The notes beneath the pieces are model-generated. The model made no database searches and was not told the origin of the DNA. It saw only the letters and a list, made by a program, of their open reading frames with translations. Below, in pieces: positions 24,285-35,987 of a stretch of DNA of 64,000 nucleotides (the stretch's first letter is position 1; each line of letters starts with the position of its first letter). The stretch is from Lota lota (Eukaryota; Chordata; Actinopteri; Gadiformes; Lotidae): the NCBI GenBank assembly GCA_026745465.1, contig JACYXH010000104.1, positions 62,001 to 126,000 of the forward strand, written 5' to 3'. Made by a program: the position numbers and the translations under genes.

Positions 24285-24425
24285 CGCTGGTTTGGGGGAG
24301 CCGTGGACCGACTACGAATGTGTACATAGCCAAAATGACTGTCTCTCTCCCTGCTTGTCCCACACACTGCTGTAGTCCCATCAGATGCCATGGCCCGTCG
24401 TTGCAGCCAATTGGAGTGCTCTACC

Positions 24426-24426
<1 letters not shown>

Positions 24427-24492
<66 letters not shown>

Positions 24493-24524
24493 ACGCACAC
24501 GCACGCACACACACGCACACACGA
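24427..24524. repeat. (CA)n with CACG interruptions
   Basis: Pure CA units to about 24482, then CACACG/CACGCA variants. It lies about 140 bases past the tbl1xr1 stop and so is probably transcribed in the 3' UTR. Confidence 0.95.
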
Positions 24525-25241
24525 CAAGCCCACTCAAGGACTCGTACCAAGAAAAGTTCTCGCACACGACGAGTCATGACGTACAACAACAACATGCGAG
24601 TCCACGGACATGCGTTTGCGTGCCGTTGGCTCTGACACGCACACATTTGAGATCCCATCCATATCTCACAATGAGGAAACTCTAAAAGTCCACACCAAAA
24701 TGTAAGGATCCTTTGTAAAATAAATGCTAGGTTATTTGTTTTTGTTCTTTTGCATTTGTTTTGTGTTGGCGTGAGCATATTGCACAAGCCAACTTGTCCT
24801 GTGGATGTTGTTGTTTTTGAAGCAGGACGTTCTCCGTCGCTGTAGTTTGACAAATGTCCCTGGGAGGCACATTTGTTGGGGGTGGGTGTCGGGGTTGGGG
24901 CTTTGCTTGTTTTTTGAAGGCTTGTCATCTACACTGACTGACACTCAACATACTTTTTTGGTCGTTTAAAAAAAGTATCACACAACACTGCAAAAGGTTG
25001 TTTAGAACGTGTCCCTTGTTCTTTAATTTTTATTTCTTCTAACCGATTTAAGAAGGCGGGTTCTGAGACGCTATGCCAATGGCCCTTGTGTTTTCTTTTC
25101 TTTTCTTTCTCTTGCCGGCTCAAACTCAAACAAGACTGCATTTCAGGTGTTTCAATATCGATCAGGTCAATAAAGAGCTAAAGAGCTAAAACCTCCCTAA
25201 TTGACAGATTATCTCTGAAGCTGTTAATATATATATCCATA

Positions 25242-25246
<5 letters not shown>

Positions 25247-25334
<88 letters not shown>
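25247..25334. repeat. (CA)n microsatellite
   Basis: Perfect CA tract about 75 bases after the first downstream AATAAA signal of tbl1xr1. Confidence 0.95.
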
Positions 25335-25335
<1 letters not shown>

Positions 25336-27267
25336 GAGGTATTCATAAATGCTGATGATGTGCTGGACTAAGGGGTGGGAGGGAAGAGACGTCTCATCTG
25401 GGCGGTTTGTGTCACGCCTCGCGTTACTTCCACACCTGTTAGCTGGGGGCGGGGGCTAGGGATGTATCTCCTGGTCTTCACATTACACACACAGAGCTGT
25501 GCTGGGGTCCACCACAATACTGCCTCTCTCTAATCTCGGGGCGACACAGCTATATAACCACTAAGCTAACCAGTATTAAGGTAGTCATTAAGAGTGTCCC
25601 GTCTCTCCACCACTCGCATCTTGTTGCTAAGCGATGCAGAACGATAATCAGACCGTGCGCCTATTCATTTTTTTGTGGTTTTGTCTGCAAAAATCGTTCC
25701 ACCTTTTTTGATCATTAAATCGGAAGCGTTTGACTCCCAGGTTTGAGCCGAGGGCCGCCGTAACACTCTTTGTTTGGCAAAGACTCTCCAGAGAGGCCTG
25801 CGCAGAGCCGACCCCTTCACTTGGCATACCGCTGTGTTACAGCTTGACCGATGACATCGCCGCGTTCAGTGCTTTGACGACGCCTTCTAATGACTTTCTA
25901 CTGTTTTCATTGGATGCTTGTCCGTCTTGTTCGGCTGAGTGACTGTCTAAATGTTGACCTCTATGAACACACACACGCACACAATTATCTGTGTTGGCTT
26001 GCTTTTAATGAGGGGGAAATGTGGTTGCCCAGCATTGACAAGCTCTATAATAGACGGCGTTTAGGACGTTTTGAAGATCAACTTATTGGCTACCTCTGTC
26101 TCCAGAGATTGTGATTTGAAGCAAGCAATTTGTTTTATTTTGTATTTTTTTGGGGTGGATTATGTGGAAGCAGACTTGTTTTTATGACCTTAAATGTGAC
26201 ATTTGTGCGTGTGTGTGTGTGTGTGCGCATGTATCACACTTTAACATGGCATTCTGCATAACTCTTCGAAGACGAGCAAAGCTATGGAGTCTGTGATATT
26301 CTGATCCATCAGTCATGTTGGATCTTGACCATGTCGAATGGTTCTTTATAAAATACCATTATACAGTCATAGCTTAAAAGAAAAAAAAACCTGACCCTTT
26401 CGTTAAGCTATGGTGAAGAACTACATGAATGGACACCTCTGAAGGCCAGATGTTGTCCGAGCTGCAGCACTCCCCAAGATGAGAGAAGCAACATGAATGG
26501 GATGGGGGGGGGGGATCATGCTGGATTGACATCATCTTGGGCTGCCGCAGACCTAGTTTCATATCCAACATCAATCATAGAATAAAGTGGTCGACGCCGG
26601 GTCTTTTCTTTTTCGAAACATTCAGACGTTTTGCTTGCAGTCTTTGTAAAGAAGGTTAGTTAGAAAATAATTCTAAACACATTTTTTTCTACTGTGCTGA
26701 GATATTTTGAACCTTTTGCTTTAAAATTGTCGCTGATGATTTAGACCGTACCACAGAGGCACTATTTCATAAGTCTATGGCAGTGGAATGGTATTTTATA
26801 TTGTAAAGTTTTTAGATAAGCCTTTTACACTGCATTGAAGTGCGTTTGCTATTTTTTGTTCCTACCTGAAGTACTTATTCTATCTTTGCTATGTCATAAA
26901 AATGGCCCATACAGATTTTTTACTCTTTCAACGAAAATAAGTTTGTAACTGATTTTATTTGTAGCTATGTACTCAATATGAACAAAAACATATTCAATCC
27001 CAATTTCAATGTTGACGTATTTTAACACATAGTCCATGTAAATACAAATTTTCTGATTCCGTTGTTTGTCTTTGCCCTCACGATGTTGTATTATTTTCTC
27101 TTCACATACATGGTTGCAGAATCTGCAGTCTGCCGATCTGACTATTCATCACTCAAATCGCAAGTTCTAGAATAAAATTTATTTTGATAATATCAGTTAT
27201 TCTTGGCGTTGCCTTTTTAATCCATTCTTTTTTTTAACACAAAATTCTAAACGCATCATTATTGAAC

Positions 27268-27317
27268 CCTTATTTTATAACAGCGTTGTTATTTTATAAC
27301 AACGTTATAAAATAAGG
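27268..27317. repeat. 50-bp hairpin-forming inverted repeat
   Basis: CCTTATTTTATAAC at the left pairs with its reverse complement at the right, and the inner CGTTGTTA segments also pair after a two-base bulge. It follows the last tbl1xr1 poly(A) signal by about 100 bases. Confidence 0.75.
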
Positions 27318-27899
27318 TTAGGATTTAGCAGGTTATGGGTTAGGAGCACTGACTTAAAAACGGGTGGGAGCCAATGACTGACCCCTGGTGGTTAATTGGA
27401 AACATGCACAAATACGCAGGTCTGCTGCAATACACTGATAATATGTAGGGTGGGCAATTTGGAGAAACCAACCAGAGTTGGCCGAAACTAGATATTGAAA
27501 GTATCCGGAACGGAAAAGCCTACAGACAGGTAGGCCATCCAATCATTCGATTTGGGTCTAATGAAATGAATGGAAGGGCACAGCCTTGTGACTGCCACAG
27601 AGGATGGATTTTGTCTCTTTTTGTCAGAGCATTTCATGTATTGATTGATTTCGGGATGTAAATGGTTTTTCAGCAAATATGAAAAAAAAAGTTACTATAC
27701 TTCTCAAATAAAATGCACGAAATCCGACAGCACAGAATAGGGGGTTTGCCTAGTCTATAGAGAACTATTAGGCCAAGTCATGGTTGTAGACTAGAAAGTG
27801 ACATTTGAAAAAATACGATTTTAGAAGAATGTGGAGAGGGCATTCTTTTAAAATCTTTCACCAAGTTATTTTACAGACAGATAATGGTCATGGAATTTT

Positions 27900-28665
27900 C
27901 TGATTTTGAATATGAGTAATGAACATCGTATTTTTAATATTTGCAACTTGAATTATTGTATCTGAATTAGTGAACATTGAAATATATTTATTTGAAATCG
28001 TGTTGAAAAAATGTTCATTCAAAACGAATACATTCAGATGACCAAGTTCTCAAAGTATCATATTTCAATGTTATATATTTCCATATGCAAATTCAATGGC
28101 TTTTATTCAAATTCAAAACATGTCGGTGTTTTGCTTCCATGTATAGCTGTGTATCTATTTAAACACTTGTACTAACAAGAAAATACGTGAAATGGCATAC
28201 TTTATAGTTGAATCAAAAACATTCAACTGAATTGTCAGAATGGCTGTGACCTTATTTGGTGGCCGCGCCACAACATGGAACTTAATCCAGTCTAACATGC
28301 GTTACGCCACAGTGAATGTGATGCACCGACAAACAAGCTGAAAAGAAAAAAAAAGTCTACAAGAAAAACATGGAAGCAAAACTACGACCCGCCGTTTTGA
28401 ATTTTAAAAGCCATTGAGTGTATAGGAAATATAAATAGAATATACATATAAACACAGTTGAAGTCATAACATTGAAATATCATACTTTGAAAACAAGGTC
28501 ATCTGAATGTATTCGTTTAGAATTAACCTCTTTGAAATACAAATATGGCATTTGAAGTTGTAACATTACAACGACACGATTTGAAATAAATATTTTTCAG
28601 TGTTCAGTAAGTCACATACAATGATTCAAGTTGCAGATAATAAAAATACTATATTCCAAATTAGA
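27900..28665. repeat. large imperfect inverted repeat (foldback element)
   Basis: The left arm, about 27915-28142, reappears as its reverse complement at about 28369-28665. Shared landmarks include GCAACTTGAAT, AACGAATACATTCAGATGAC, ATATTTCAATGTTAT, CAATGGCTTTTA and TTTTGCTTCCATGT. The spacer is about 225 bases. No open frame; probably a foldback or long-TIR MITE. Confidence 0.75.
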
Positions 28666-29107
28666 AAATACAAAATGATAAAAATGATGACTTTCTTTTC
28701 AAAGTATAATATTTGAACGTTATGAAATCCAAGGTGTTTACATTTCCCTATACAAAAATTCAAAACATTATGGCAAATTCATTTGCTTTCATAGCTATAC
28801 CCTGTCATTTATGAAGCAGTAGACTAAAAGAAAATGACTCAATTGGAAAGGATGGGCATTAGAAAAGCAAGCATCCGAATGAACTACGTCAGTCTTAAAT
28901 ATAAAAATCCTGCCTACGATGAGACTGGCTGAGGTTAACCACTCGGGTGATGTTTGTACATACTTAGGGGAACTTACGCATTGGGCTAGAAGCTAGAGGC
29001 GGTAACTGAGTCTGCCTTTGATCCCTTTCGACGCCGCCTCCGTCCTTCTCCTTTCCCCAACGACGAGCGAGAAAAATGTCATTTGAAAGCTCTCTGACGC
29101 TACGCAC

Positions 29108-29108
29108 A

Positions 29109-29162
<54 letters not shown>
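29108..29162. repeat. (CA)n microsatellite
   Basis: Perfect CA tract in intergenic DNA. Confidence 0.95.
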
Positions 29163-29165
<3 letters not shown>

Positions 29166-29436
29166 GCTCACACGCAACCTCAGGCCATTCAAAGAACACT
29201 TGCGGACACGAAAAAAAAATACACGCACAAACTTGCAATTTCTTCACAGACACGCAAGGAATAATTGATATCTGACCTCAGCCTCATCCAGACGCCAGGC
29301 TGGATGAAGACCGGGAAGACCGTTGATCAAATTGCCGCCGCCTCTCTCCCGGACGCTACGATTCACGTACGACAGACTACATGTGTTGTGCATTACCAGG
29401 TGAGTGGTGGAAATCTTTGAAGTAACAATATGTTGC

Positions 29437-29461
29437 CCCCCCCCCCAATATCCTCCCTCGC

Positions 29462-29494
<33 letters not shown>
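29437..29494. repeat. two poly-C tracts
   Basis: C runs at 29437-29446 and 29464-29494, separated by a short TATCCTCCCTCG segment, about 300 bases left of the LTR element. Confidence 0.9.
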
Positions 29495-29791
29495 ACATTG
29501 TTATATTTATACAAGTTGACTTGTAACTTTGGAAATATGCTCTGCGAGTGGGGATGGTTCCGTTTGACGTTCACAGGGCGAGGAAGGGGATTGGAACAAG
29601 ATTCACTGGAAGGCTTTTCAGTTGTAGAGTTTGGAGGTATTGTGCTTGTTTACATGTAATGCAAATACTCCAACCAGTTTGTAGGATCAGATAGCACCCT
29701 CCGCTAAAATAGCCAATACCCTTTGTACAAGGAAACGTTTTAAATTGTGACCCAATCAGAGAAAGAAGAAACTATAGTGATGCGCTAAATT

Positions 29792-29796
29792 CTGCT
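29792..29796. other. target-site duplication (left), CTGCT
   Basis: Five bases flanking the left LTR, identical to 35983-35987 beside the right LTR. Five-base duplications are usual for BEL/Pao elements. Confidence 0.85.
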
Positions 29797-30430
29797 TGTA
29801 GCATTCCCGGCTGAATGATGGTCTGACTCTCTAACTGATGGTTCAAAAGTGTTTCTTTTTGAGCAAACAGACGACACTGTAGCTCCCTGAGATCCGTGAA
29901 CACACATTGAACACAACGTAAGAGCTACGAAAGAAAACAAAAATAAACGCATTCTGATAATAGGCTTCATGTACTACTGCCTTACAATATTCTCCAACTA
30001 AAATAATGCATTAACCTCTTAATAAGTCATGAAGTCTTGAATTGAACAAATACAGCGGTCTTGCTCGCCTAAACACAATCAAATTCAACTCAGCAAAACT
30101 ATAAAAAAGACCACAATATGACTAAAACATGAAACACCATAGGAAACGAAATAATGGCAAACCTTGTGCCCTTATCAGCCAGGTGCTAAATGAACAAAGA
30201 GCCAACAGTTTAAGTTTTACAAAACACAATTGACGATCTACCGTCGTTTTCCGTCTACCAAAAGAGCTCGTTTTATTTTTTCCGTTTCCTGAAAGTCTTA
30301 CTTCTAAATAAAAGCCTCAGCCTTAATAACAAAAATAACGAGCGAAATTATAACCTTAATACTTCTACAATTAATAAACATTAAAAAGAAATGACTGAAG
30401 AATGCTGGGCCATACTCAGGGTCATTTACA
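29797..30430 (-). repeat. 3' LTR of BEL/Pao element
   Basis: 634 bases that in element orientation begin TGTAAATGAC and end ATGCTACA, giving the TG...CA termini of an LTR. It matches 35428-35982 apart from small changes and two stretches (about 70 and 40 bases) that the other LTR lacks. A purine-rich GATGGGAG stands just outside it, where a polypurine tract belongs. Confidence 0.85.
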
Positions 30431-30585
30431 CTCCCATCAAATCATAAGTGATTTTCAGAACAATATGGAATGAAAAGAGCAAATGATTTCCACACTCAAT
30501 TACCTTTAACTCTGAGTCTATAAGAATGTTCATAAGTATAATTCTTCATACTGTAAAGGATATGGTTGTGGAGCGAAGAGGGTGG

Positions 30586-31195
30586 TTAAACAGTCTCTAG
30601 GAGCAAGATCAGCTTCTGCACTGGTCGTTCGACAATGGACGGCTTGCCAGAACGCTGTTCCTCCTTTCTCATCTTCTGGTCTCCTGAGTTTCCGACATGT
30701 AACTCATTGACGCAGATGTGCTGCCACACCCCTGTTGATTCCTGGAATCCAGTATCCATTTGATATGATCTCATTAATGGTCAGGCCTTTTCCTTGATGT
30801 TGAACCTTCTCATGATAATGAGCGATTATTGTCCTCGTAATGGGATGATCCTTTGGTATAATCACTGGATGCTTCATTGAAGTAGGAAGAGATGCATTTT
30901 TCAGTCTTCCTCCCACCTTGAGGAGTCCATCTTGATCAAGAAAGGCATCCATGTGAAATAGTTTACTCTGCGAAGGAAGTTGAGCTACCTTACGGAGCAA
31001 CTTTATCTCTTCTGGATACACTTGTCCCCATAAGCCCTTTATGATGATGCACCGTGCATCCTCTCGTTCCTGTACAGTGCTGTGGTCTGTTGACTTATCT
31101 CTCGTGGCACGACGGATGAGACGAGCGACAGCTTGAGTTGCTTTCAACCATGAAGAAAATCTTGACAAGTGGTCTGAGAGACTCACTTGCTCCAA
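30586..31195 (-). pseudogene. BEL/Pao integrase remnant lacking catalytic core
   Basis: The H...C-type integrase zinc region is visible (motifs HYHEKVQHQG and GYWIPG). After the residues HLRQ the sequence jumps to what looks like the extreme C-terminus (ERPVQKLILL). The roughly 200-residue catalytic domain expected between them is missing, so the copy could not integrate itself. Confidence 0.75.
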
Positions 31196-31273
31196 TGTCT
31201 GTGTTTAATGTCTGAATCCTTTTGACTTCAGGATCTCCAATTTGTATTTCTGTGATAACGTCCACAGCCGGGG

Positions 31274-32662
31274 TTATCTCCTTCTCCCATAAGAACTGAG
31301 GTTCTGTGAACCAGCTTGATGTGAGAATTTCACTTGTGCTTGAACCTCCAGAGGCAAGGTCTGCAGGGTTATTATTAGTAGAGACATATTTCCACTGCTG
31401 AGATGTATTTTCTGTATCCGGTTTGACACAAACGTGTGGAAACAACGTGCCTCGTTGTTGATATAACCCAACATTACTTTGGAGTCGGTCCAAAAGTATT
31501 CGTCAATATTTGCCAAACCAAGCTTCTCCTTTTAGAATGTTGCTTGCTGAAACTGACATAACAGGAGCTGTCAACTCTAGCCTGGGGATAGTCGTGACCT
31601 TAATTGGAGCTACTCTGGACTTTCCCACAACCAGAGCACAATGGACACTTCCACCTTCATGCCTACACATTTCCTGAAGCACCTTTTTACCTATGAGCAG
31701 GAAAGGGGCAACAAACCCCAGTGGGTCATAAAGGGAAGCAACTGTGGATAGTATGCCACGTCGTGTTGCTGGCTTGTCTTTTAGGCAGACACGAAATCTG
31801 AAAGTGTCGGTTTCAATGTGCCAATGGATTCCTAAGGCTCTCTCCAAGGTTGACTCATTAAAGGCCAGGTCAAGAGCCTTTGCTTCAACAGCACGCTCAG
31901 ATGGCGGTATACTCTCCAGCACTGATCTGTTGTTACACACAAACTTGTGCAGTCTTCGACCACCAGAGCTTCTGGACTTCCTCTGCAAGCTGAATGGCAT
32001 CATCCGCACTTGCTATGCTAGTAACACCGTCATCAACATAGAAGTCTTTCATGATGAACTGTGAGCCAAGTGGAAACAGGCTTTCAGTGTCCTTAGCAAG
32101 TTGCTTCAGTCCGTAGTTTGCGCATCCTGGTGATGACGCAGCACCAAAGAGATTAACCTTCATGCGAAATTCTTGTGGTTCTGTACTAAAGGCACCATCT
32201 TTCCACCAGAGGAAACATAGATAGTTTCTGTCAGCTTCATACACATGGAACTGATGAAACATCTTCTCAATGTCACACATCAGTGCAATATGGTGTTGTC
32301 TAAATCTGATGAGGACACTGGTTAGATTATTCAGCAGGTCTGGGCCTGACAGAAGATGGTCATTTAGGCGAGTTCCCCTGTACTTAGCAGAGCAATCAAA
32401 AACCACAGTTTCTCAGGTTTTTGGGGTGGTAGACTCCGTGGTGGGGAATATACCATTTCTCTCCTTCCTTCCGCTGATGGTGAACTTCCTCTGCCTCACC
32501 TTTTTCGATGACCTCATTCATAAACTTCACATAGCGTTCATTGTACTCATTATCTTTCAGCAGCTTTCTTTTAAGATTACTGAGCCGGACAATGGCTAGT
32601 TGCTTATTGTCAGGGAGGTAGGGGTTTCTCTTTAAAGGGGAGTGGCATCTCATAGTGGCCAT
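31274..32662 (-). pseudogene. BEL/Pao reverse transcriptase, RNase H and A17 region, broken
   Basis: Fragments in different frames include the RT palm with FYVDDG, the preceding NLFGAASSP motif, and the Pao-specific LYDPLGFVAPFL segment. Frame shifts separate the pieces, so no full polyprotein is made. Confidence 0.85.
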
Positions 32663-33090
32663 GAGTGTTCCTCTGAATTCCTTTCTTTAACATATTCAGG
32701 AAGAGGATGTCATCCTGAGACACAGTCTTGCCATCTTTACTGGTGTCCTTAAAGTCAGACTCAAGAATCCTAATTGCATCTGCTGGAGTCACTGGAGGAA
32801 GCTCTTTGACGGCAACTCTGTGGCACATGTTGGTGATGCTTGGTGAGTCATGGGTGTGGTGATGAACAACCCACAACACTCCATCCCAGATCCGTGCGAA
32901 CCGCGTAGGGTTCACTATCTCCTCCCAGGATTACTTGCCGTGGTGCCAGTGCCCTTGAGCAATTGTAGCCTATCAAAAGACCAACTTCACACTCTAGCTG
33001 TGGTGGGATTTCATCTGCTATTGTGGTGAGATGATTCCAGTGCCTTGCCGTTTCACAGGTAGGAATGTGTGTTCGATTCACTGGTATGTA

Positions 33091-33588
33091 TCACTTGGTG
33101 TAGGCAGTAGGGAGATTAATGAGGATTGGGGAGTTGTAACCTCTCACTCTGAGACCAGAGACCCTTTGACTGTGCATTAATGCATCTTTTCCAATCATTG
33201 TAGTTAGCCTCAGCCTTACAGGATGTATCTCGGTTTGTAAGCTATTGCTAACTTCTTGGTCAATAAAGACTGTATCACTTTGAGTGTCAAGCAGAGCATT
33301 AGCAAGCCTTTCCGTACCTGGAATGCTGATAGAGGAAATCCACACTGGCACAATCATTGAGGTGCTAGCAGATAGTTTCTCTGTTTCCACACTGAGAGAC
33401 AATGCGGTTGCAGCTTGATCTGTGCTGCTCTGATTTGGGACTGACATGGTTTTGGCTTTAGTGTGGCTGTCGTCATGGAGAAACATAGGATGTCTTCCTT
33501 TACAGCTGTCACATGAGAGTCGGTGACGGCAGTCTTTTGCATTATGGCATGACTTCAGGCAACCATAACAGAGTCTCTTTTCTTTCAC
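33091..33588 (-). pseudogene. BEL/Pao zinc knuckle and aspartic protease fragment
   Basis: An uninterrupted 165-codon frame starts with a C..C....H....C-type zinc knuckle (CYGCLKSCHNAKDC) and a second CDSCKGRH cluster. It is followed by the protease motif LLDTQSD, in which the usual DTG or DSG reads DTQ. The flanking frames are shifted relative to it. Confidence 0.75.
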
Positions 33589-33748
33589 ATATTTTCGTCG
33601 TTCATCCAGAGATTTCCTTTTGAACTCAGGCCAGCTATATAGGCGATGTTTACTGTCTTGACAGAGCAGACCATGATGGCTTTAAATCCGTTTTTAACTG
33701 CCCTTGAGTTTCAGTCTCTGAAACGGTCTGTGTATGCAGAACACTGGA

Positions 33749-34126
33749 TTAGGCTTCCTTTCTCTCAGAAAACGTTTCTGAGTTAGACTCTGATGAGTGT
33801 AGGGCGTGGAATGAAGTTATAGGATTACAGGCAATCTCTGCTTCCATTAACATGAATGCGACAAAATCCTGAAAGTTAGGAAACTCCTGCCTGTCTTTCA
33901 TGACTTGAGTGACTTTTCGGTTCCACTGTGATGCTGCCCAGTCAGGTAGCTTTTGAACCAGTTTCTGATTTTCTTCACAGTCATTCAAAATGTCAAGACC
34001 TTTAACATGAGATATGGCGTCGAGACATGAGTGTAGGAAATCAGCAAATGTCCTGAGTTCTTCAGCATCCTTAGGCTGGATCTTTGGCCAGTTTGCCAGT
34101 TTTTCTCTAAATGCTCTATGTTTCAT
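33749..34126 (-). pseudogene. BEL/Pao gag segment
   Basis: A 125-codon frame resembling the gag-like domain upstream of the zinc knuckle in BEL/Pao elements (motifs FREKLANWPK and ASQWNRKV). It is separated from the N-terminal gag piece by a frame-disrupted stretch. Confidence 0.6.
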
Positions 34127-34950
34127 GAAGGGATGACCTTACCTTTGGTTCGAGACAGTTCCATGCATCTTTATAGGCTTCATCATCATTTCTATAAAAG
34201 ATGCCATCAAGTATCTTTCGAGCTGGACCCCCTACATATTTTGTCAAATAATGCAATTTGTCAGCTGAAGAAATGTTTTTTTGTGTCTATGAGAGATATG
34301 AATGAAGCCATCCACTCAATGAACTGGATTGGGTTGCCAGTGAATAGATGGTTCTGGCATCGGGAGCCTGTTCAGAATTGTGCTATCTTGGACTGCTTGA
34401 GCCAGATAAGTCACATCTGTCTGTGGAGGTGATGCTGTCACTGTGTGGGCTGCTGGATGAAAGCTGAAAACACTGATTCTTGTGGAGGAGCATGCTGTTG
34501 TTCCCTAGTGTTGTAACCAGCAGAACAGACACTAGCTTCCTACATTACTTCCTTGTTATAGATTACAAGCCTAATTCGTGCAGCTCTTATGTCCTTTTCT
34601 ACTTTTAGACTTTCCAACTCACGTTTCTGAGGTTCGAGTTCTCTCCTCTGCTGTTCCTCTAAAAGTGTAACCCTTTCCTTTTGTCTTTCCTCCTCCAATA
34701 ACACTTCATATTCTGCTTCCTTTGCTGCTAGCTCTGCTGCCGCATCTGCCCTTTTAGCTGCTACGATGGAGCTAATGGTGTGTTTGCTGGGATTGCTACT
34801 GGAGTGTTGGCTTGAAGGTGAGGCTGTGGATCCATAGATGGAGCAAGCATAATCTCTGTTAAGCAGTTCACGAAGATGTTGCTTTACTGCTCCACTATCA
34901 TAATGTTCATCAATGTCAGCTATCCTTTCATAAGCTATCCTAGTAATGTG

Positions 34951-35346
34951 TCACTTTGTCACTGCCTCACAGGCATCAATACGACGTCTTGTTTCACTGG
35001 ATGGAGTGAGGTGATCTCTAATGTCCACATAGATGTTAGTAACATCGTCCTTTCCTTTCTCTAATGTGTCTATAAGAGCTGCGATCTGGCTCTCAGGAAT
35101 GTCCAACTTTAGTTGCTCTCTAGCCTTACGTGCCTGGGTCTTCCATTGTTCATAAAGGTGAATTAGCCTTTTCTCCCTTTTGTGAGCCTCCTCTCTCTGA
35201 AACGAAAGCATCTTCTCCGTGGAATTTCGTAGGCGACCAGAGCGGCGAATATTCTCCTCTTTGCTGTCCTTACAGGCTTCCATTGCCCGGTCTCTACCGT
35301 CTGTAAGTACGTTTTCCGATGCTTCCATTTTGTGAGTGAGTGCCAC
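34951..35346 (-). pseudogene. BEL/Pao gag N-terminal coiled segment
   Basis: A 131-codon charged, helical-looking frame beginning about 80 bases after the 5' LTR, as expected for the start of the element's reading frame. It lacks continuity with downstream gag. Confidence 0.55.
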
Positions 35347-35427
35347 AATCTTAGACCATCACATCGCGTCCTTCCGCAGTCGCCCTTGGACAGGAGCGTG
35401 GTGGAACCGATGAGGTGAAGCTCTTAC

Positions 35428-35982
35428 TGTAGCATCCCTGGCTGAATGATGGTCTGACTCTCTAACTGATGGTTCAAAAGTGTTTATTTTTTAGCAAACA
35501 GACGATACTGTAGCTCCCTGAGATCCGTGAACACACCTTGAACACAACGTAAGAGCTACGAAAGAAAACAAAAATAAACGTATTACCATCTATTCGCATT
35601 CTGATAATAGGCTTCATGTACTACTGCCTTACAATATTCTCCAACTAAAATAATGCATTAACCTCTTAATAAGTCATAAGTCATTGACTTGAATTGAACA
35701 AATACAGCGGTCTTGCTCGCCTAAACACAATCAAATTAAACTCAGCAAAACTATTTAAAAAAGACCACAATATGACTAAAACATTAAACACCATAGGAAA
35801 CGAAATAATGAAAAACCTTGTGCCCTTATCAGGAAGGTGCTAAATGAACAAATAGACAACAGTTTAAGTTTTACCAAAACTTACTTCAAAACAAAAGCCC
35901 CAGCCTTAATAACAAAAATAACAAGCCAAATTATAACCTTAATACTTATACGATCAATAAACATAATTTACAGTCATTTACA
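35428..35982 (-). repeat. 5' LTR of BEL/Pao element
   Basis: 555 bases matching the left LTR, with two internal deletions and a small insertion near 35581-35597. It is adjacent to the target duplication at 35983. Confidence 0.85.
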
Positions 35983-35987
35983 CTGCT
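35983..35987. other. target-site duplication (right), CTGCT
   Basis: Identical to 29792-29796 on the far side of the element. Confidence 0.85.

Larger units (their letters stand above)
24285..27180 (+). other. tbl1xr1 3' UTR region
   Basis: Follows the TGA at 24282-24284. AATAAA signals occur at 25169-25174, 26581-26586 and 27171-27176, so alternative 3' ends are possible; the mammalian orthologue also has a long 3' UTR. Two CA tracts lie within it. No other gene is visible. Confidence 0.5.
29797..35982 (-). mobile_element. BEL/Pao LTR retrotransposon, inactivated
   Basis: A 6.2-kb element on the minus strand, bounded by LTRs and a CTGCT target duplication. From the right, the coding remnants are a coiled gag-like N-terminus (35346-34951), a gag segment (34126-33749) and zinc-knuckle plus aspartic protease (33588-33091). 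These are followed by protease/RT linker (33081-32848), reverse transcriptase (32662-31933, with catalytic YVDD), RNase H and Pao-type A17 region (32009-31274) and integrase N-terminal zinc region (31195-30704). Frames change repeatedly and carry stops. The integrase catalytic core is absent: the zinc-binding region runs almost straight into a short C-terminal piece at 30774-30586. No primer-binding site could be assigned. Confidence 0.88.

Noticed and set aside
35360-35427. Primer-binding site next to the 5' LTR
   Set aside because: In element orientation the sequence after ATGCTACA does not begin with TGG and could not be matched to a tRNA 3' end by eye.
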